From assembly GCF_009689005.1 (NCBI RefSeq), contig NZ_AP021879.1:806001-870000 (forward strand): a stretch of DNA of 64,000 nt, written 5' to 3'. Position numbers and translations under genes: made by a program. This stretch comes from Desulfosarcina ovata subsp. ovata. GTDB taxonomy: Bacteria > Desulfobacterota > Desulfobacteria > Desulfobacterales > Desulfosarcinaceae. The notes below the pieces were generated by a model. The model saw nothing but the letters and a program-made list of their open reading frames with translations, did not search any database and was not told the origin of the DNA. Below, piece by piece: positions 9,399 to 18,832 of this stretch (the first letter of the stretch is position 1; each line of letters begins with the position of its first letter).

Positions 9399-10319
9399 TT
9401 AATCGTTATATATTCTACCAATGTTTATGTATTCAAAGCCTTCATATCTAAATAGTACTTCAACATCATCATTTTCGAGATTATAAGTAACAACTTCTCT
9501 TTCCCACTCGTTCCAATTAAAAATGCTTGAAATATTTTTTACGATCAATAAATTTAGGTCAGACAATGACCATGTGGCATTCATGACTTTCTTTATACAA
9601 ATTTTTTTACTTTCATTTGTTTTAAAACTGAATATATATGGATAATAGGGTTTGTTAATTGTTTTTTTGTATAATATCATTTTTCCGTTAGGCGAAAGCG
9701 TTGGATCAAAACCTTTAATTATACTTTTTTTTTGGCGAGTTTTAATGTCAAATGTAACAATGTAGCCATTCGTATCAGTATATAGCAGAGAATCATTGCT
9801 TGGAAGCCAAGACAAATTTGAATTGTACCCTTCACCTAAAACACAACTATCGTCATATTTTTCGCATTTCATTGTAAGCAGGTTAAGCACAAATAGAGTG
9901 AGACAGCCTTTTGAATTTCTATTTGACAAGAAAGCAATCTTTCTTTTGTCACGAGAAACGACAGGAGAACTTATCCCTTTGCCGGAAAATATTGTTTTGG
10001 TCTTGCCATTTAATTTATCTGCAATGACTATCGATCCTATATTTTCTGCAATTATATTTTTTGCATATATGATTTTATTACTTGTTTTTGAAAAGCTAGG
10101 ATTAACTATAAACTCGTCATTATTTTTTTGTAAATTTAAATCTTCTAATTTTTTAGATTCAGAGGTCCATTGTTTAACACCATTTCGACTTACTATGAGG
10201 ATTTGAAAAGGTTTATATTTGTGTTGATTCATTGATTTAACATCACTTAGAGTGTCGTCCGATACGGATAAAATTAGCGTTATTATTAAGTGTATTAGAA
10301 ATATTTTGTTAGTATACAT
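9399..10319 (-). CDS. TolB-like PD40 propeller protein, divergent
   Basis: A 306-residue exported protein (hydrophobic N-terminus FLIHLIITLILSVS) with degenerate PD40-type blades: NPSFSKTSNKIIYAK, SPVVSRDKRKIAFLSNRN, NLSWLPSNDSLLYTDTNG, DPTLSPNGKMILYKK, NATWSLSDLNLLIVK. It resembles the neighbouring TolB-like protein at 7760-8644 in architecture but is much more AT-rich and lysine- and asparagine-rich, so it is not a recent duplicate. It lies directly downstream of the RHS gene, where an immunity gene might be expected, but nothing in it resembles a known immunity protein. Its role is unknown. Confidence 0.6.
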   Translation of the reverse strand: MYTNKIFLIHLIITLILSVSDDTLSDVKSMNQHKYKPFQILIVSRNGVKQWTSESKKLEDLNLQKNNDEFIVNPSFSKTSNKIIYAKNIIAENIGSIVIADKLNGKTKTIFSGKGISSPVVSRDKRKIAFLSNRNSKGCLTLFVLNLLTMKCEKYDDSCVLGEGYNSNLSWLPSNDSLLYTDTNGYIVTFDIKTRQKKSIIKGFDPTLSPNGKMILYKKTINKPYYPYIFSFKTNESKKICIKKVMNATWSLSDLNLLIVKNISSIFNWNEWEREVVTYNLENDDVEVLFRYEGFEYINIGRIYND

Positions 10320-10407
10320 AAAAATTAATCAAGAACAACGTTAGATTTATGGAATAAAACGTAGCATTCATTTTCAGTCGCAAAATTTTTTATTATAGTA
10401 ATTTACG

Positions 10408-13400
10408 CTAGAAACCTAAATTCGCGGTAGAAATTCCCAATGGGACCTTACATCCGCATGATTTTAGAGATCTACGCACGCAATCACAGCAATTATTACT
10501 GAAAAATTTATATTTACTTGGATCACATTTAAACATTGCGTCTTTTATGCATTTGTCAGTACAAGTGCACTTTCCTTTTTGGTCTTTAATCTTAAAACAT
10601 GCTTTAAACCATGTATTTGGGGCAGGATCCGGACCAACATTTTTATTGTCATAAGAAATCGTTGATCCATCACTAAACGAAACATAACAATGTCTTGGTG
10701 GAAACAAATATGCCACGGGGCCAAATGCAAAACGTCTGACGCATGCTTTGGCGATTAATCCGAATGGATCGATAAAGTTAACAGGGTTGGAATTGGCATA
10801 CGAATAGACATTAATTCCGCCATCAGTGCCAATCGGGTCTTCCTTCAAGTATCTCCCAATTTTTGGATCATAATACCTGTGAAAATTGTAATGCAATCCT
10901 GTTTCATGATCAAAGTATTGTCCACCAAACCTTAAATTATTCTCAACGGTTGAATTGCCATCAGTAATTGCAAAACCAAACGAGCTATATTTAGCTGACC
11001 ATACTAAGTCTCCATTGCTGTTTGTCATGATCTGTGGCGTACCTAAATGGTCATTTTGATACCAGTAGTAATCATTTCCTTGTTTCATAAACAACGGGTC
11101 AGAAGTCCAGTTGCTATCTGGTGCATAACCATAGGTTTTCAACTCATTTCCGAAAGAATCATATTCACCGACCAGCCCTTGTTCAGCGTAATGAAAATAG
11201 GTGCGAATACCCTCAACCTCTTTCCATATTCGCCGACCAAATATATCATAGCTGTATTCAACTGACATATTTGAGTTGTCTCTGGCAAAATTCGATAATC
11301 GATTTTCGACATTATATGTAAATGTCTCTATTGATCCAGAAGTATTTTTAATTGTTGCACTACCGTTGGAATCGTAAAAAAAGGCAATGTCCTCATATGC
11401 AGTAAGTTGATTATTAGCATTGTATGTCCAAGTATTACTCCCTATTCCAGAAGAAATACGGTTCCCTGCAAGATCATAAGCAAATGTATCATACGTTAAA
11501 TCTGGATTACTACTTTGAATAAGATGGTATAGAGAATCATAGCTATATCCATATGCACCATGCTCTGTATTTTTTACTATAACATTTCTGGCATTATCAT
11601 ATTCATAGCTATAATTCATTATTATGTTATTTAAAGGGTTGTAAGCAACAATGTTTTCAATACTCTGCATGGTATCATAATATAATTGTCTACTCACCCC
11701 TCCTGGAAATACTATTTTTTGAGGGTGGTTCCACTGAAAACTGCTTTTTACCACATCCCCCAAACCAGGTATGCTGACTGCGACTATCTGATTAATATCA
11801 TTGTAGGAGTATTGGTACGGTATTTCATTAGGGCCAGTATAGTTTATTAACAATCCATTTCCATTGTATGAGTACCGATTAGTCAAACTAAAATTGCCAT
11901 AATTTATTGTTTCGCTTATCTTTCGATTAATCGCATCATATGTATAGTTGGCATTAACATTGCCATTGTCATAGCTCAACAGATTGCCATAATTATCATA
12001 GGAAAAAATGACCGTCTTGATAAGGTTATCGCCACTTGAATCAGCATAATAACGTATTTCTATAACACGATCCGCAATATCATAAACATAGTCGCATCTT
12101 TGACCCTTCGCATCTATTTTCTGGATTAGCCTACCTGAAACATCGTACTGAAAGCTCTCCTCCTCAAGCATTGGACGGATTTTTCGTATCAAGTGACCCT
12201 GTGAGTCGTATTCGAAACTGGTTATATTTCCCTTCGGATCAGTCAACTCAATTAGATTCCCGATAGCATCGTAGCTAAATGAAGTTAATCCTCCTTGAGA
12301 GTCGTTAAAGGACAACTTACGACCGATGGCATCATAATTATATTGTGTAATATTGCCGTTTGGGTCTGTTTCTCTTATTAATTGTCCTTTGGCATCATAC
12401 TGATAGGCTGTCACATGGCCCAGTGAGTCAGTCATAGATAATTGGTTGCCAATTGCATCGTAGGAATAGGCTGTCTCGTTTCCCAAAGGGTCTATAATTT
12501 TTATAAGCTTTCCCTGTTGGTTGTAGTTAAACGTTGTCGTATTTCCCATAGCATCGGTTTGTTGCGTAATATTTCCGTGTATGTCATAGGCAAAGTTAGT
12601 AATGTTGCCTAATGCGTCAACCGATGAAACTCTGTTTCCTGTCTCATCATAGGTATGGGAGATCGTATATCCTAAAGCATCGGTAGCACTTAATAATCGA
12701 CCATTAAGATCATAGGTAGAAATTGTAATGTTTCCATTTGCGTCTATCTGTTGTGTCAAATTACCAAAAGTGTCGTAATTGAAAGTGGTTATTGCACCCA
12801 ATGGATCGGTCACTTGGAGTAACATTCCATTGCTATCATAGGTAAATGTTGTCGTCTGCCCTGAAGGGCCACTTGTGCTTAACCTATTTCCCTTGGCATC
12901 GTATGTGAAAGTCCAGCGGCTTTCATTTGCCCCTCCACTATCCAAGACCATTGCTGTCTGATTACCTCTACTATCATATTCGTATAGCGTAACAACATTT
13001 AGAGGATTAGTCTCTGACTCTAATAAATCTGTTCCAGCTCTATAAGTATACGTCCATGTATTTCCTAAAGCATCAGTCTCGCTAATGATGTTGCCAAAAT
13101 CATCATAAATATAGGTTGTACGTTTTCCGTTTAAATCCTCTTGCCAGTCTATACTTGTAGCGGTAATTTTGTTTAGTTGATTTCTTTTGACATTATTAAG
13201 AGGATCTATGATTCTTTCTATCACACCGATATCGTTATAGTAATAAGCCCAACGATGGCCCTGGGAATCGCGTTTTTCTGTCCTATCATCGAAATATGTA
13301 ATAGTATAAGTTTCACCTTTTTCTACTAACGATGTAACCCGTGGCGGTTGATTGTTGTCGTAAGAAATCGCCTCAACGGTGTTTCCTCGAGCATCGATTA

Positions 13401-14274
13401 TTTGAACCAAATAATTCTTATTATTGTAAACATACTGAGTAGCGTGACCCATCGGGTCCGTTACTGAAACTAAATTGCCATTTTCATCGTAGGCATAGGC
13501 TATTGTGCGTCCAAAATTGTCTGAGATATTTGCAATTTTACCGTTTGCGCCTATAGTGAAATCGATATAATTGCCTGAAGCATTAGTTATCCGGCTTAGG
13601 CAGCCAACCGAATTATATTCGAAGACCATTTCATTCTGGTTTTTATCGGTAATTTTTTCTATCTTTCCATCAGATCGAATGTCATACCAAGTTCCGTTGC
13701 TAAATCCGATAGTATAAGTATCTGATCCGCTTTTAATCAGCTCATAATTTGCACCATATTCTGTGAGGCGCGTTAGAGTTCCATCCAGATCTTCCCGGTA
13801 ATAATTTTTTTCACCTGTATCGAGAAGAACACCAATTCGCCTTTCACCGGTCTTATCTCTGGAAATTATAAGTTTCCTACCGAAGTTAAAAGTCCAGCCG
13901 TATCCTAACAGGCTGGAGGACCATTCTTGGCTATTATAGGTTCTTTGAATTTGAAGGGTGGGGCCAATTCCGGGAATAGTTAAATCGGAATATGTTTTTT
14001 GATAGCGTCCAGTATTGGCATAAACAGGGCAGACCTTGCAATATAATTCACAACACTCTTTGGATGTGTACCCACCTCGAAATACCCCATCATATCCATA
14101 TTTGCCCCAGCCCTCATCACCACCTCCACCTTCCACACAATCATGATTCTGATCCCAATCCCAGTTTCGGGAAACAGCTGTGCCGGAAAAAAGGGCAACA
14201 ATGATCATCGAGATTGCTGCTATTGCAATAAGCCGCATATTGATCGTGGAACAGGTTTTAACTTTCATCTTCAT
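10408..14274 (-). CDS. RHS/YD-repeat protein with variable cysteine-rich C-terminal domain
   Basis: A 1,288-residue exported protein. After a signal peptide (IAIAAISMIIVALFSGTAVS) comes a cysteine-rich segment (ECCELYCKVC) and a DUF6531-type start (SDLTIPGIGPTLQIQRTYNS). Dozens of YD repeats follow, from about residue 150 to 1,050 (YDAxGNL/ISxTDxxGN patterns), then the RHS core-associated domain with YYWYQNDHLGTPQIM, RYYDPKIGRYLKEDPIG and the closing NPVNFIDPFGL (about 1,050-1,160). After this boundary lies a 128-residue variable tail with ten-plus cysteines, a conserved-looking His in PPRHCYVSF and a Cys in NNCCDCVRRSL. That order (His before Cys) recalls permuted papain-like/NlpC domains, but this is tentative. 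GGGAGGGG precedes the ATG. The gene lies 12 bases after the PKD gene and shares its riboswitch-controlled transcript. Confidence 0.88.
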   Translation of the reverse strand: MKMKVKTCSTINMRLIAIAAISMIIVALFSGTAVSRNWDWDQNHDCVEGGGGDEGWGKYGYDGVFRGGYTSKECCELYCKVCPVYANTGRYQKTYSDLTIPGIGPTLQIQRTYNSQEWSSSLLGYGWTFNFGRKLIISRDKTGERRIGVLLDTGEKNYYREDLDGTLTRLTEYGANYELIKSGSDTYTIGFSNGTWYDIRSDGKIEKITDKNQNEMVFEYNSVGCLSRITNASGNYIDFTIGANGKIANISDNFGRTIAYAYDENGNLVSVTDPMGHATQYVYNNKNYLVQIIDARGNTVEAISYDNNQPPRVTSLVEKGETYTITYFDDRTEKRDSQGHRWAYYYNDIGVIERIIDPLNNVKRNQLNKITATSIDWQEDLNGKRTTYIYDDFGNIISETDALGNTWTYTYRAGTDLLESETNPLNVVTLYEYDSRGNQTAMVLDSGGANESRWTFTYDAKGNRLSTSGPSGQTTTFTYDSNGMLLQVTDPLGAITTFNYDTFGNLTQQIDANGNITISTYDLNGRLLSATDALGYTISHTYDETGNRVSSVDALGNITNFAYDIHGNITQQTDAMGNTTTFNYNQQGKLIKIIDPLGNETAYSYDAIGNQLSMTDSLGHVTAYQYDAKGQLIRETDPNGNITQYNYDAIGRKLSFNDSQGGLTSFSYDAIGNLIELTDPKGNITSFEYDSQGHLIRKIRPMLEEESFQYDVSGRLIQKIDAKGQRCDYVYDIADRVIEIRYYADSSGDNLIKTVIFSYDNYGNLLSYDNGNVNANYTYDAINRKISETINYGNFSLTNRYSYNGNGLLINYTGPNEIPYQYSYNDINQIVAVSIPGLGDVVKSSFQWNHPQKIVFPGGVSRQLYYDTMQSIENIVAYNPLNNIIMNYSYEYDNARNVIVKNTEHGAYGYSYDSLYHLIQSSNPDLTYDTFAYDLAGNRISSGIGSNTWTYNANNQLTAYEDIAFFYDSNGSATIKNTSGSIETFTYNVENRLSNFARDNSNMSVEYSYDIFGRRIWKEVEGIRTYFHYAEQGLVGEYDSFGNELKTYGYAPDSNWTSDPLFMKQGNDYYWYQNDHLGTPQIMTNSNGDLVWSAKYSSFGFAITDGNSTVENNLRFGGQYFDHETGLHYNFHRYYDPKIGRYLKEDPIGTDGGINVYSYANSNPVNFIDPFGLIAKACVRRFAFGPVAYLFPPRHCYVSFSDGSTISYDNKNVGPDPAPNTWFKACFKIKDQKGKCTCTDKCIKDAMFKCDPSKYKFFSNNCCDCVRRSLKSCGCKVPLGISTANLGF

Positions 14275-14286
14275 TGTTCCCCTCCC

Positions 14287-17200
14287 TTAGTAATCAATCC
14301 TAGTCAAAGCATATTTCAACATGGACGCGTTGCCCTGCTGGTCCGTGGCAATCAGTCCAAGCTGATAGTCTCCGATATCGACATATTCGCCGTTATTGTT
14401 TTTACCGTCCCAGAAAAAGGTGTTTTCTCCTGCGGAAATATTGTTTTGGATAGCCGTCCTGAGCAGGTTCCCCGTTTCCAGGCTGTATACCCTCAACTCT
14501 ACATTGTCAGCCGCTTCAGAAAGGTCATATGTCAAGACAATTCCCTCCCCATTTCCATAGGAGTCACATTTTTCACTAAACGGGCTGTAATAATTTGGAT
14601 CGGCAGAAACATTGGTGATAACCGGTTTGCCGCCGGTCATAAACATGGCATTATCCGGCAGGTAATACCCCCAGATTCCAAGAACAAAAACGTTTCCTGG
14701 CGGTGGTTCGGCAATATTGCCGTTGTCATCGGTTCCATCCCAGTAAATGGTATGGGCTCCAGCCGGCATTGGCATCCGGTTGGTCACGGTTTTTATACGT
14801 GTATCCGTATAACGCAGGATTCCCACAAAAAGGGTGACTTCCGATGCCCTGCTCAAGGTGAAATTAACCGGTAAAAATTCATCCTTGAAGGGTTCGAAAA
14901 CCAGAGGGTTAGATGTAGATCCTCCCGTGTTTGACCGCGGCGGGTTGTAGCGTCCACCTCCGGTGGTGTTGGTCAAATCAAGTGTCCTAACTTGCCCGTC
15001 AACGATGTACTGCATCACTGCGTAGTAGGCTCCGTCATTGACCACGGCGCCGTAGTCATCCCGGCAATCCCAATAGTCGCTGTAGCCTCCAAGGCTGCGT
15101 TGTTCGTTGTTTACCAAGGTCCTGACAACATCTCCATTCGTATTTTTAACTAGAATGGAAACTTGAGAATCAGCACTAATTGAACTGTTAATATTTGTCC
15201 CAGTAGGGATCAATTCGGCATCTGGCATCGTTGTGCTGTCAACGTAAAACTCATTTAAGATGACATATTGGGTATGGGCTGTTGTTAACGCCGTCAACCG
15301 CAGCCTGAGCGCATTATCAATGCCAGGCAAGGAAACAGACGAGGGTGAGGTCGTTAAATCCATTTCCTGAGAGTACAAAAGTGAATCATTCTCACCAAAA
15401 ACATCGACTCTGACTCGCGACATTCGGTAAGAAGAGCTGTACCATCTGGCGGTAAATCCATTCAGTCGCTGCTTAAGGTTAAAAGCGACTTCGAACCACG
15501 TATCTCGCCCATAGTAAGGGGTGTAATAGCGGCGTGTCTGCCATCTTGTTGATGTGTTTCCGTCTATTGCGCGACTGGGAGCATATGATGAACTGTACTG
15601 ACTGCTTGCACTGGCGGACATGCCGATATCGTCAAAAAAGCCCACGGTATCGCTTTGGATCGATAGGCTGGTTTGGATATTGACGGTAATCGGAATCTGA
15701 TCGACTCCGGTTAGCCCTGTGCTGTCGGTCACTCTCAATTTGGCTACATGGGTACCAGCCTGGGTATATGTGTAGGAGGTGGATCCTGAAGTGGCCGAAG
15801 ACCAGTCGAATGTTCCATCATTGTTAAAATCCCACTCGTAAAGCACAACATCATTGTTTGGATCTGTTGCGGTTCCATTAAAGTTGACATTGAGCGGGGC
15901 ATTGCCAGTGGTTGGCGTCGCTGCAGCCGTTGCCGTGGGCGATCCCGGAGGTCCGGTGTTGACCACCGTGGTTGCTGCCAACGCGGTGGCCGTCTGGCCA
16001 TCGTTGTCGGTTACCCGGAAAACCGCCTGGTAGCTGCCGACAGCTGTGTAGGTATGCGAGGTGTTCCCAGAGGTTGCGGAAGACCAATCAAAGGTACCGT
16101 CACCTTCAAAATCCCATTCATACAATACGATACTGCCGTCTGGATCGCTACCTGAACCGATCAGTTGAGCGGTCAGGGGCACTTCGCCGTTGGAAGGAAC
16201 GATATCTGCAGTTGCCGTCGGTGGATTGTTTTGCACCGTAATGGGAATGCTTGCCGAGGTTGTCGCGCCCGTGCTGCTCCATATATGCAGCGTGGCATTA
16301 TAGGTTCCAGGTGTGTTGTAGGTATGATTGTAGTCCCGAGCGATTTCGTCATAAGTCTCGTAGCTGCCGTTGCCGTCAAAATCCCAGCGAAATCGCTGAA
16401 TGGTTCCCGCCGGATCTTCACCATCGGCGGTGAAATGAACGGTCAGCGGCGCAGTCCCGGAAGTAGGCGTAGCCCCAGGAATGGCCCTTAAAACACCTAC
16501 ATTGAAATTGGATGTAGCATCGCTTTGGTTACCGACGCGGTCCTGTATGCTCACATTCAGCGTATGAGAATCCACTGACAGTTCATTCCCAGCGGCCACC
16601 TGATAACTTGCCCCGGATTCAGTCACCGTAAACAAGCCCGACACGTCAGCACCATCCAGCGCCGCCTGGAATGAATCGGTGGCGATTCCCGATTCCGTGT
16701 CATTGAAGGCCACGGTGAAGTTAGGAGTGGTGGTGTTGACAAAAGCACCATCGACGGGATGGGTGATAGAGAGTTGCGGTGGAGTGGTTTCAGGCAAAAT
16801 TGCAAATGCGTTTAAAATCGATCCTGGCGCACCCAATGCGGTATCGGTCAGAAATGTGCTATTGGTGCCGTCTCCGACTGAACGGAGGACTATAGTACCA
16901 TCTGGATTGCACAGATAGATCGTACCGTCATAGCCGACGTGCAGGCAGTTTACCAGGGCCGTCTCGTTCAAGCCGAGTTGGGCATTGCTCATATAAAAGG
17001 TGTTCGTGTTGGCCCCTTCGGATTGCAGCAGGTCGGAAACGTCTTGGACTGAAAAGATGCTTTCCCCATCGATGCCTACATGCAGTGAGGCAAGCTGATC
17101 GGTATCGGCCAATCCCAACTGGGCGTTGCTGCGGTAGACGCCGTTGTTGCCGTCGGCAGCTGACTGCAGGATTCCAACCTGATCCTTAAGCACAAAATAT

Positions 17201-18093
17201 AGATCGCCGCCATCCGGCAGAACCTGGCTAAGTCCTGTCAGGTCGGAGAATGAAGAAACTCCCAATTCACTTCGCCGATAGTAGTCCACATAAGTACCGT
17301 CACCCGGTGAAGCAAAAATCCAGTCATTATCAGCTATCGAAAACAGATATCGCAGCGGTTGTGAACTGGCCCGAACCTCGAAATCCAGCGTTTGACTGGA
17401 GGCGTTTCCGCTCAGGTCACTGATGCTGACCATCAGCTGATGCGTCCCTACTGCCAGCGGGGATGCAATTTGGCTGTCGGCACCCGATGCAGAAACCGTG
17501 AAGCCGGCAGTTGCATCCTGTCCGTCGATTTCGGCTGAAAAAGATCCGACATCTATCCCAGATCCGTCGTCTGAATACTCAACGGTGATCAGCGGAGTGC
17601 TGTTGCTGGTTACAGAGCCAGTCAGGGGGTTGGTAACGGTGAGGGCAGGTGGGGTTTCATCATCTGGGCCTGCGAGAAGGATGACGGTGTAGGAAAATCT
17701 CAGATTGTTCGGGTTGTGGAAATACCACCGTATAGTCGATGACGTTTCCTGGACATCTAAACTGCCATCACCCAGTTCGCCGTCATAAAGGTAATATGGC
17801 TTTCCATCATCCGTTGTGCCATCGGCATTCTCAACTGTCACCTGATCCGTCGATACGCTGTCGATCACAGCTAAGACCGGCCCCTGGATAGACTCACTAC
17901 CAATGTTTCTGAGTCCGACATCCAAGTATGCCATCCCAGTGGCCCGGTTTCCTAAAAGGCGACTTTTAACCAGAACTATGGAGCTGGTTACATCGGTTCT
18001 GGCAACGGCCAATGAGACAGAGCTGATTAAGAAAAGTGATAAAACGAGGCAGGTTAAAAACAAGCGCAGCCAGACAAACCCTCTTTTTCCCAT
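14287..18093 (-). CDS. secreted PKD / discoidin / FlgD-Ig multidomain protein
   Basis: A 1,268-residue exoprotein. The start is the ATG at 18093, with a G-rich Shine-Dalgarno and signal peptide (LFLTCLVLSLFLISSVSLAVA); an open frame upstream overlaps the riboswitch and is rejected. In order: an N-terminal beta domain of the 'DVTSxxxx...RATG...NxGS' type common in deltaproteobacterial exoproteins; an Ig-like domain; a propeller-like stretch with repeated SNAQLGL motifs; a second Ig-like domain; three PKD domains (RWDFDGNGSYETY, YEWDFEGDGTFDW, YEWDFNNDGTFDW); an F5/8-type C (discoidin) domain (YAPSRAIDGNTSTRWQT); and three C-terminal FlgD-type Ig repeats (SDYWDCRDDYGAVV, IYWDGTDDNGNIA, FFWDGKNNNGEYVD). 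These are adhesion and carbohydrate-binding folds. It is the first gene of the operon with the RHS gene, which suggests a surface partnership. No enzyme motif is present. Confidence 0.85.
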   Translation of the reverse strand: MGKRGFVWLRLFLTCLVLSLFLISSVSLAVARTDVTSSIVLVKSRLLGNRATGMAYLDVGLRNIGSESIQGPVLAVIDSVSTDQVTVENADGTTDDGKPYYLYDGELGDGSLDVQETSSTIRWYFHNPNNLRFSYTVILLAGPDDETPPALTVTNPLTGSVTSNSTPLITVEYSDDGSGIDVGSFSAEIDGQDATAGFTVSASGADSQIASPLAVGTHQLMVSISDLSGNASSQTLDFEVRASSQPLRYLFSIADNDWIFASPGDGTYVDYYRRSELGVSSFSDLTGLSQVLPDGGDLYFVLKDQVGILQSAADGNNGVYRSNAQLGLADTDQLASLHVGIDGESIFSVQDVSDLLQSEGANTNTFYMSNAQLGLNETALVNCLHVGYDGTIYLCNPDGTIVLRSVGDGTNSTFLTDTALGAPGSILNAFAILPETTPPQLSITHPVDGAFVNTTTPNFTVAFNDTESGIATDSFQAALDGADVSGLFTVTESGASYQVAAGNELSVDSHTLNVSIQDRVGNQSDATSNFNVGVLRAIPGATPTSGTAPLTVHFTADGEDPAGTIQRFRWDFDGNGSYETYDEIARDYNHTYNTPGTYNATLHIWSSTGATTSASIPITVQNNPPTATADIVPSNGEVPLTAQLIGSGSDPDGSIVLYEWDFEGDGTFDWSSATSGNTSHTYTAVGSYQAVFRVTDNDGQTATALAATTVVNTGPPGSPTATAAATPTTGNAPLNVNFNGTATDPNNDVVLYEWDFNNDGTFDWSSATSGSTSYTYTQAGTHVAKLRVTDSTGLTGVDQIPITVNIQTSLSIQSDTVGFFDDIGMSASASSQYSSSYAPSRAIDGNTSTRWQTRRYYTPYYGRDTWFEVAFNLKQRLNGFTARWYSSSYRMSRVRVDVFGENDSLLYSQEMDLTTSPSSVSLPGIDNALRLRLTALTTAHTQYVILNEFYVDSTTMPDAELIPTGTNINSSISADSQVSILVKNTNGDVVRTLVNNEQRSLGGYSDYWDCRDDYGAVVNDGAYYAVMQYIVDGQVRTLDLTNTTGGGRYNPPRSNTGGSTSNPLVFEPFKDEFLPVNFTLSRASEVTLFVGILRYTDTRIKTVTNRMPMPAGAHTIYWDGTDDNGNIAEPPPGNVFVLGIWGYYLPDNAMFMTGGKPVITNVSADPNYYSPFSEKCDSYGNGEGIVLTYDLSEAADNVELRVYSLETGNLLRTAIQNNISAGENTFFWDGKNNNGEYVDIGDYQLGLIATDQQGNASMLKYALTRIDY

Positions 18094-18130
18094 CGTCCCC
18101 CCCCTGTTCCGGCTGTAAAAAACCGGGATA

Positions 18131-18152
18131 CAAAAAAGTTCATTAGGAACTT
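18131..18152 (-). terminator. intrinsic terminator within the riboswitch leader
   Basis: Immediately after the aptamer, AAGUUC-CUAAU-GAACUU forms a 6-bp hairpin followed by an uninterrupted U run. Since the PKD gene starts 38 bases further on, the structure can act as the expression platform of the riboswitch. Confidence 0.65.
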
Positions 18153-18227
18153 CTGGCAACCCGGCTATTCCTTGGAGGAGACGGATCCGTGGCTTTCCGT
18201 GCCTGCGCACCGTTTCGGGAACCGGTT
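18149..18227 (-). promoter_or_regulatory. candidate GEMM-type (c-di-GMP/cGAMP) riboswitch aptamer
   Basis: On the minus strand, 56 bases upstream of the PKD gene, the leader contains AACCGG, a small GUGC-loop-GCAC hairpin, CGGAAAGCC, a second short stem, and then AGCCGGGUUGCC. This order matches my knowledge of GEMM-I aptamers, where (C/G)GGAAAGCC or CGCAAAGCC is followed by AGCCGGGYUGCC. The AACCGG at 18226-18221 can pair with CCGGGUU at 18163-18157 to close P1. The loop GCAG is not a GNRA tetraloop and the second stem has a mismatch, so ligand class is uncertain. The aptamer runs straight into an intrinsic terminator, as expected for an off-type transcription switch. Confidence 0.55.
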
Positions 18228-18277
18228 AGAGGAGCAAAACGCTGACGTGGCTTTTCAGAAATTCAGGATTAAAAGAA

Positions 18278-18811
18278 TCAGCTTTTTTTTCTTTTTATGA
18301 AGGGCAACCCACACATCCCTGTAGCGATCAGCAAAATAGTAGCAGGTTCGGGCACAGGAGCAACATTTGCCGCGGCTAAATCAATATTGGAGACGGTAGC
18401 CGAAGATCCAAGAGCCCCCATATCTCCACCCCACCAAAGTACCCAGGCCAAATCAATTGTTTGCCCTTGATAGGCTGACAGGTCAAACTCTTGATACCCA
18501 CTACCTTGTGTTGACATCGTAATCACTGGCGAAAAATCGATTTCTAATGTCAGGTAATCCCAGGTGTCATCAGGCTCTAAATCCAAGCTGTAATTAAATG
18601 ACAAAATACCGGCATCACCAGCAACGGTAAAAGATGAATTGGAATACGCATAATATTGTTGGAAATTATCATCCACAAATGAAATTGTGCCTCCGGATTC
18701 AGTCGCATCACCCATGAAACCGGATAAATCGAGCGGTACGCAAAGGGCAGGAACAGCAGAAAAACATATAATAAAAACCATCACAGAGAAAAAACAACCA
18801 AATTTTTTCAT
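18278..18811 (-). CDS. PEP-CTERM exported protein
   Basis: A 177-residue secreted protein. It has a signal peptide (CFFSVMVFIICFSAVPALC) and a C-terminal PEP-CTERM sorting signal: VPEPATILLIATGMCGLPF followed by a basic tail (IKRKKS). Proteins with this tail are processed by exosortase (EpsH/XrtA) in Gram-negative bacteria that make exopolysaccharide; no exosortase is in the window. The central region is a beta-rich domain (FVDDNFQQYYAYSNSSFTV, DLAWVLWWGG) of unknown function. The ATG at 18811 has GGGG nearby; a GTG seven codons upstream is also open. It is transcribed alone on the minus strand, downstream of a sigma-54-like site, and its stop lies just upstream of the riboswitch leader. Confidence 0.85.
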   Translation of the reverse strand: MKKFGCFFSVMVFIICFSAVPALCVPLDLSGFMGDATESGGTISFVDDNFQQYYAYSNSSFTVAGDAGILSFNYSLDLEPDDTWDYLTLEIDFSPVITMSTQGSGYQEFDLSAYQGQTIDLAWVLWWGGDMGALGSSATVSNIDLAAANVAPVPEPATILLIATGMCGLPFIKRKKS

Positions 18812-18832
18812 GTGGCACACCCCTTTTCTCAC

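Noticed and set aside
11900..13500. Many near-repeat segments of about 60 bases that could look like a repeat array
   Set aside because: They are the coding units of YD repeats in the RHS gene; spacing and sequence are codon-constrained, and there are no unique spacers as in CRISPR.
18094..18210. Upstream extension of the PKD protein (39 more codons)
   Set aside because: It overlaps the riboswitch aptamer and terminator, and a clear signal peptide and Shine-Dalgarno begin at 18093.
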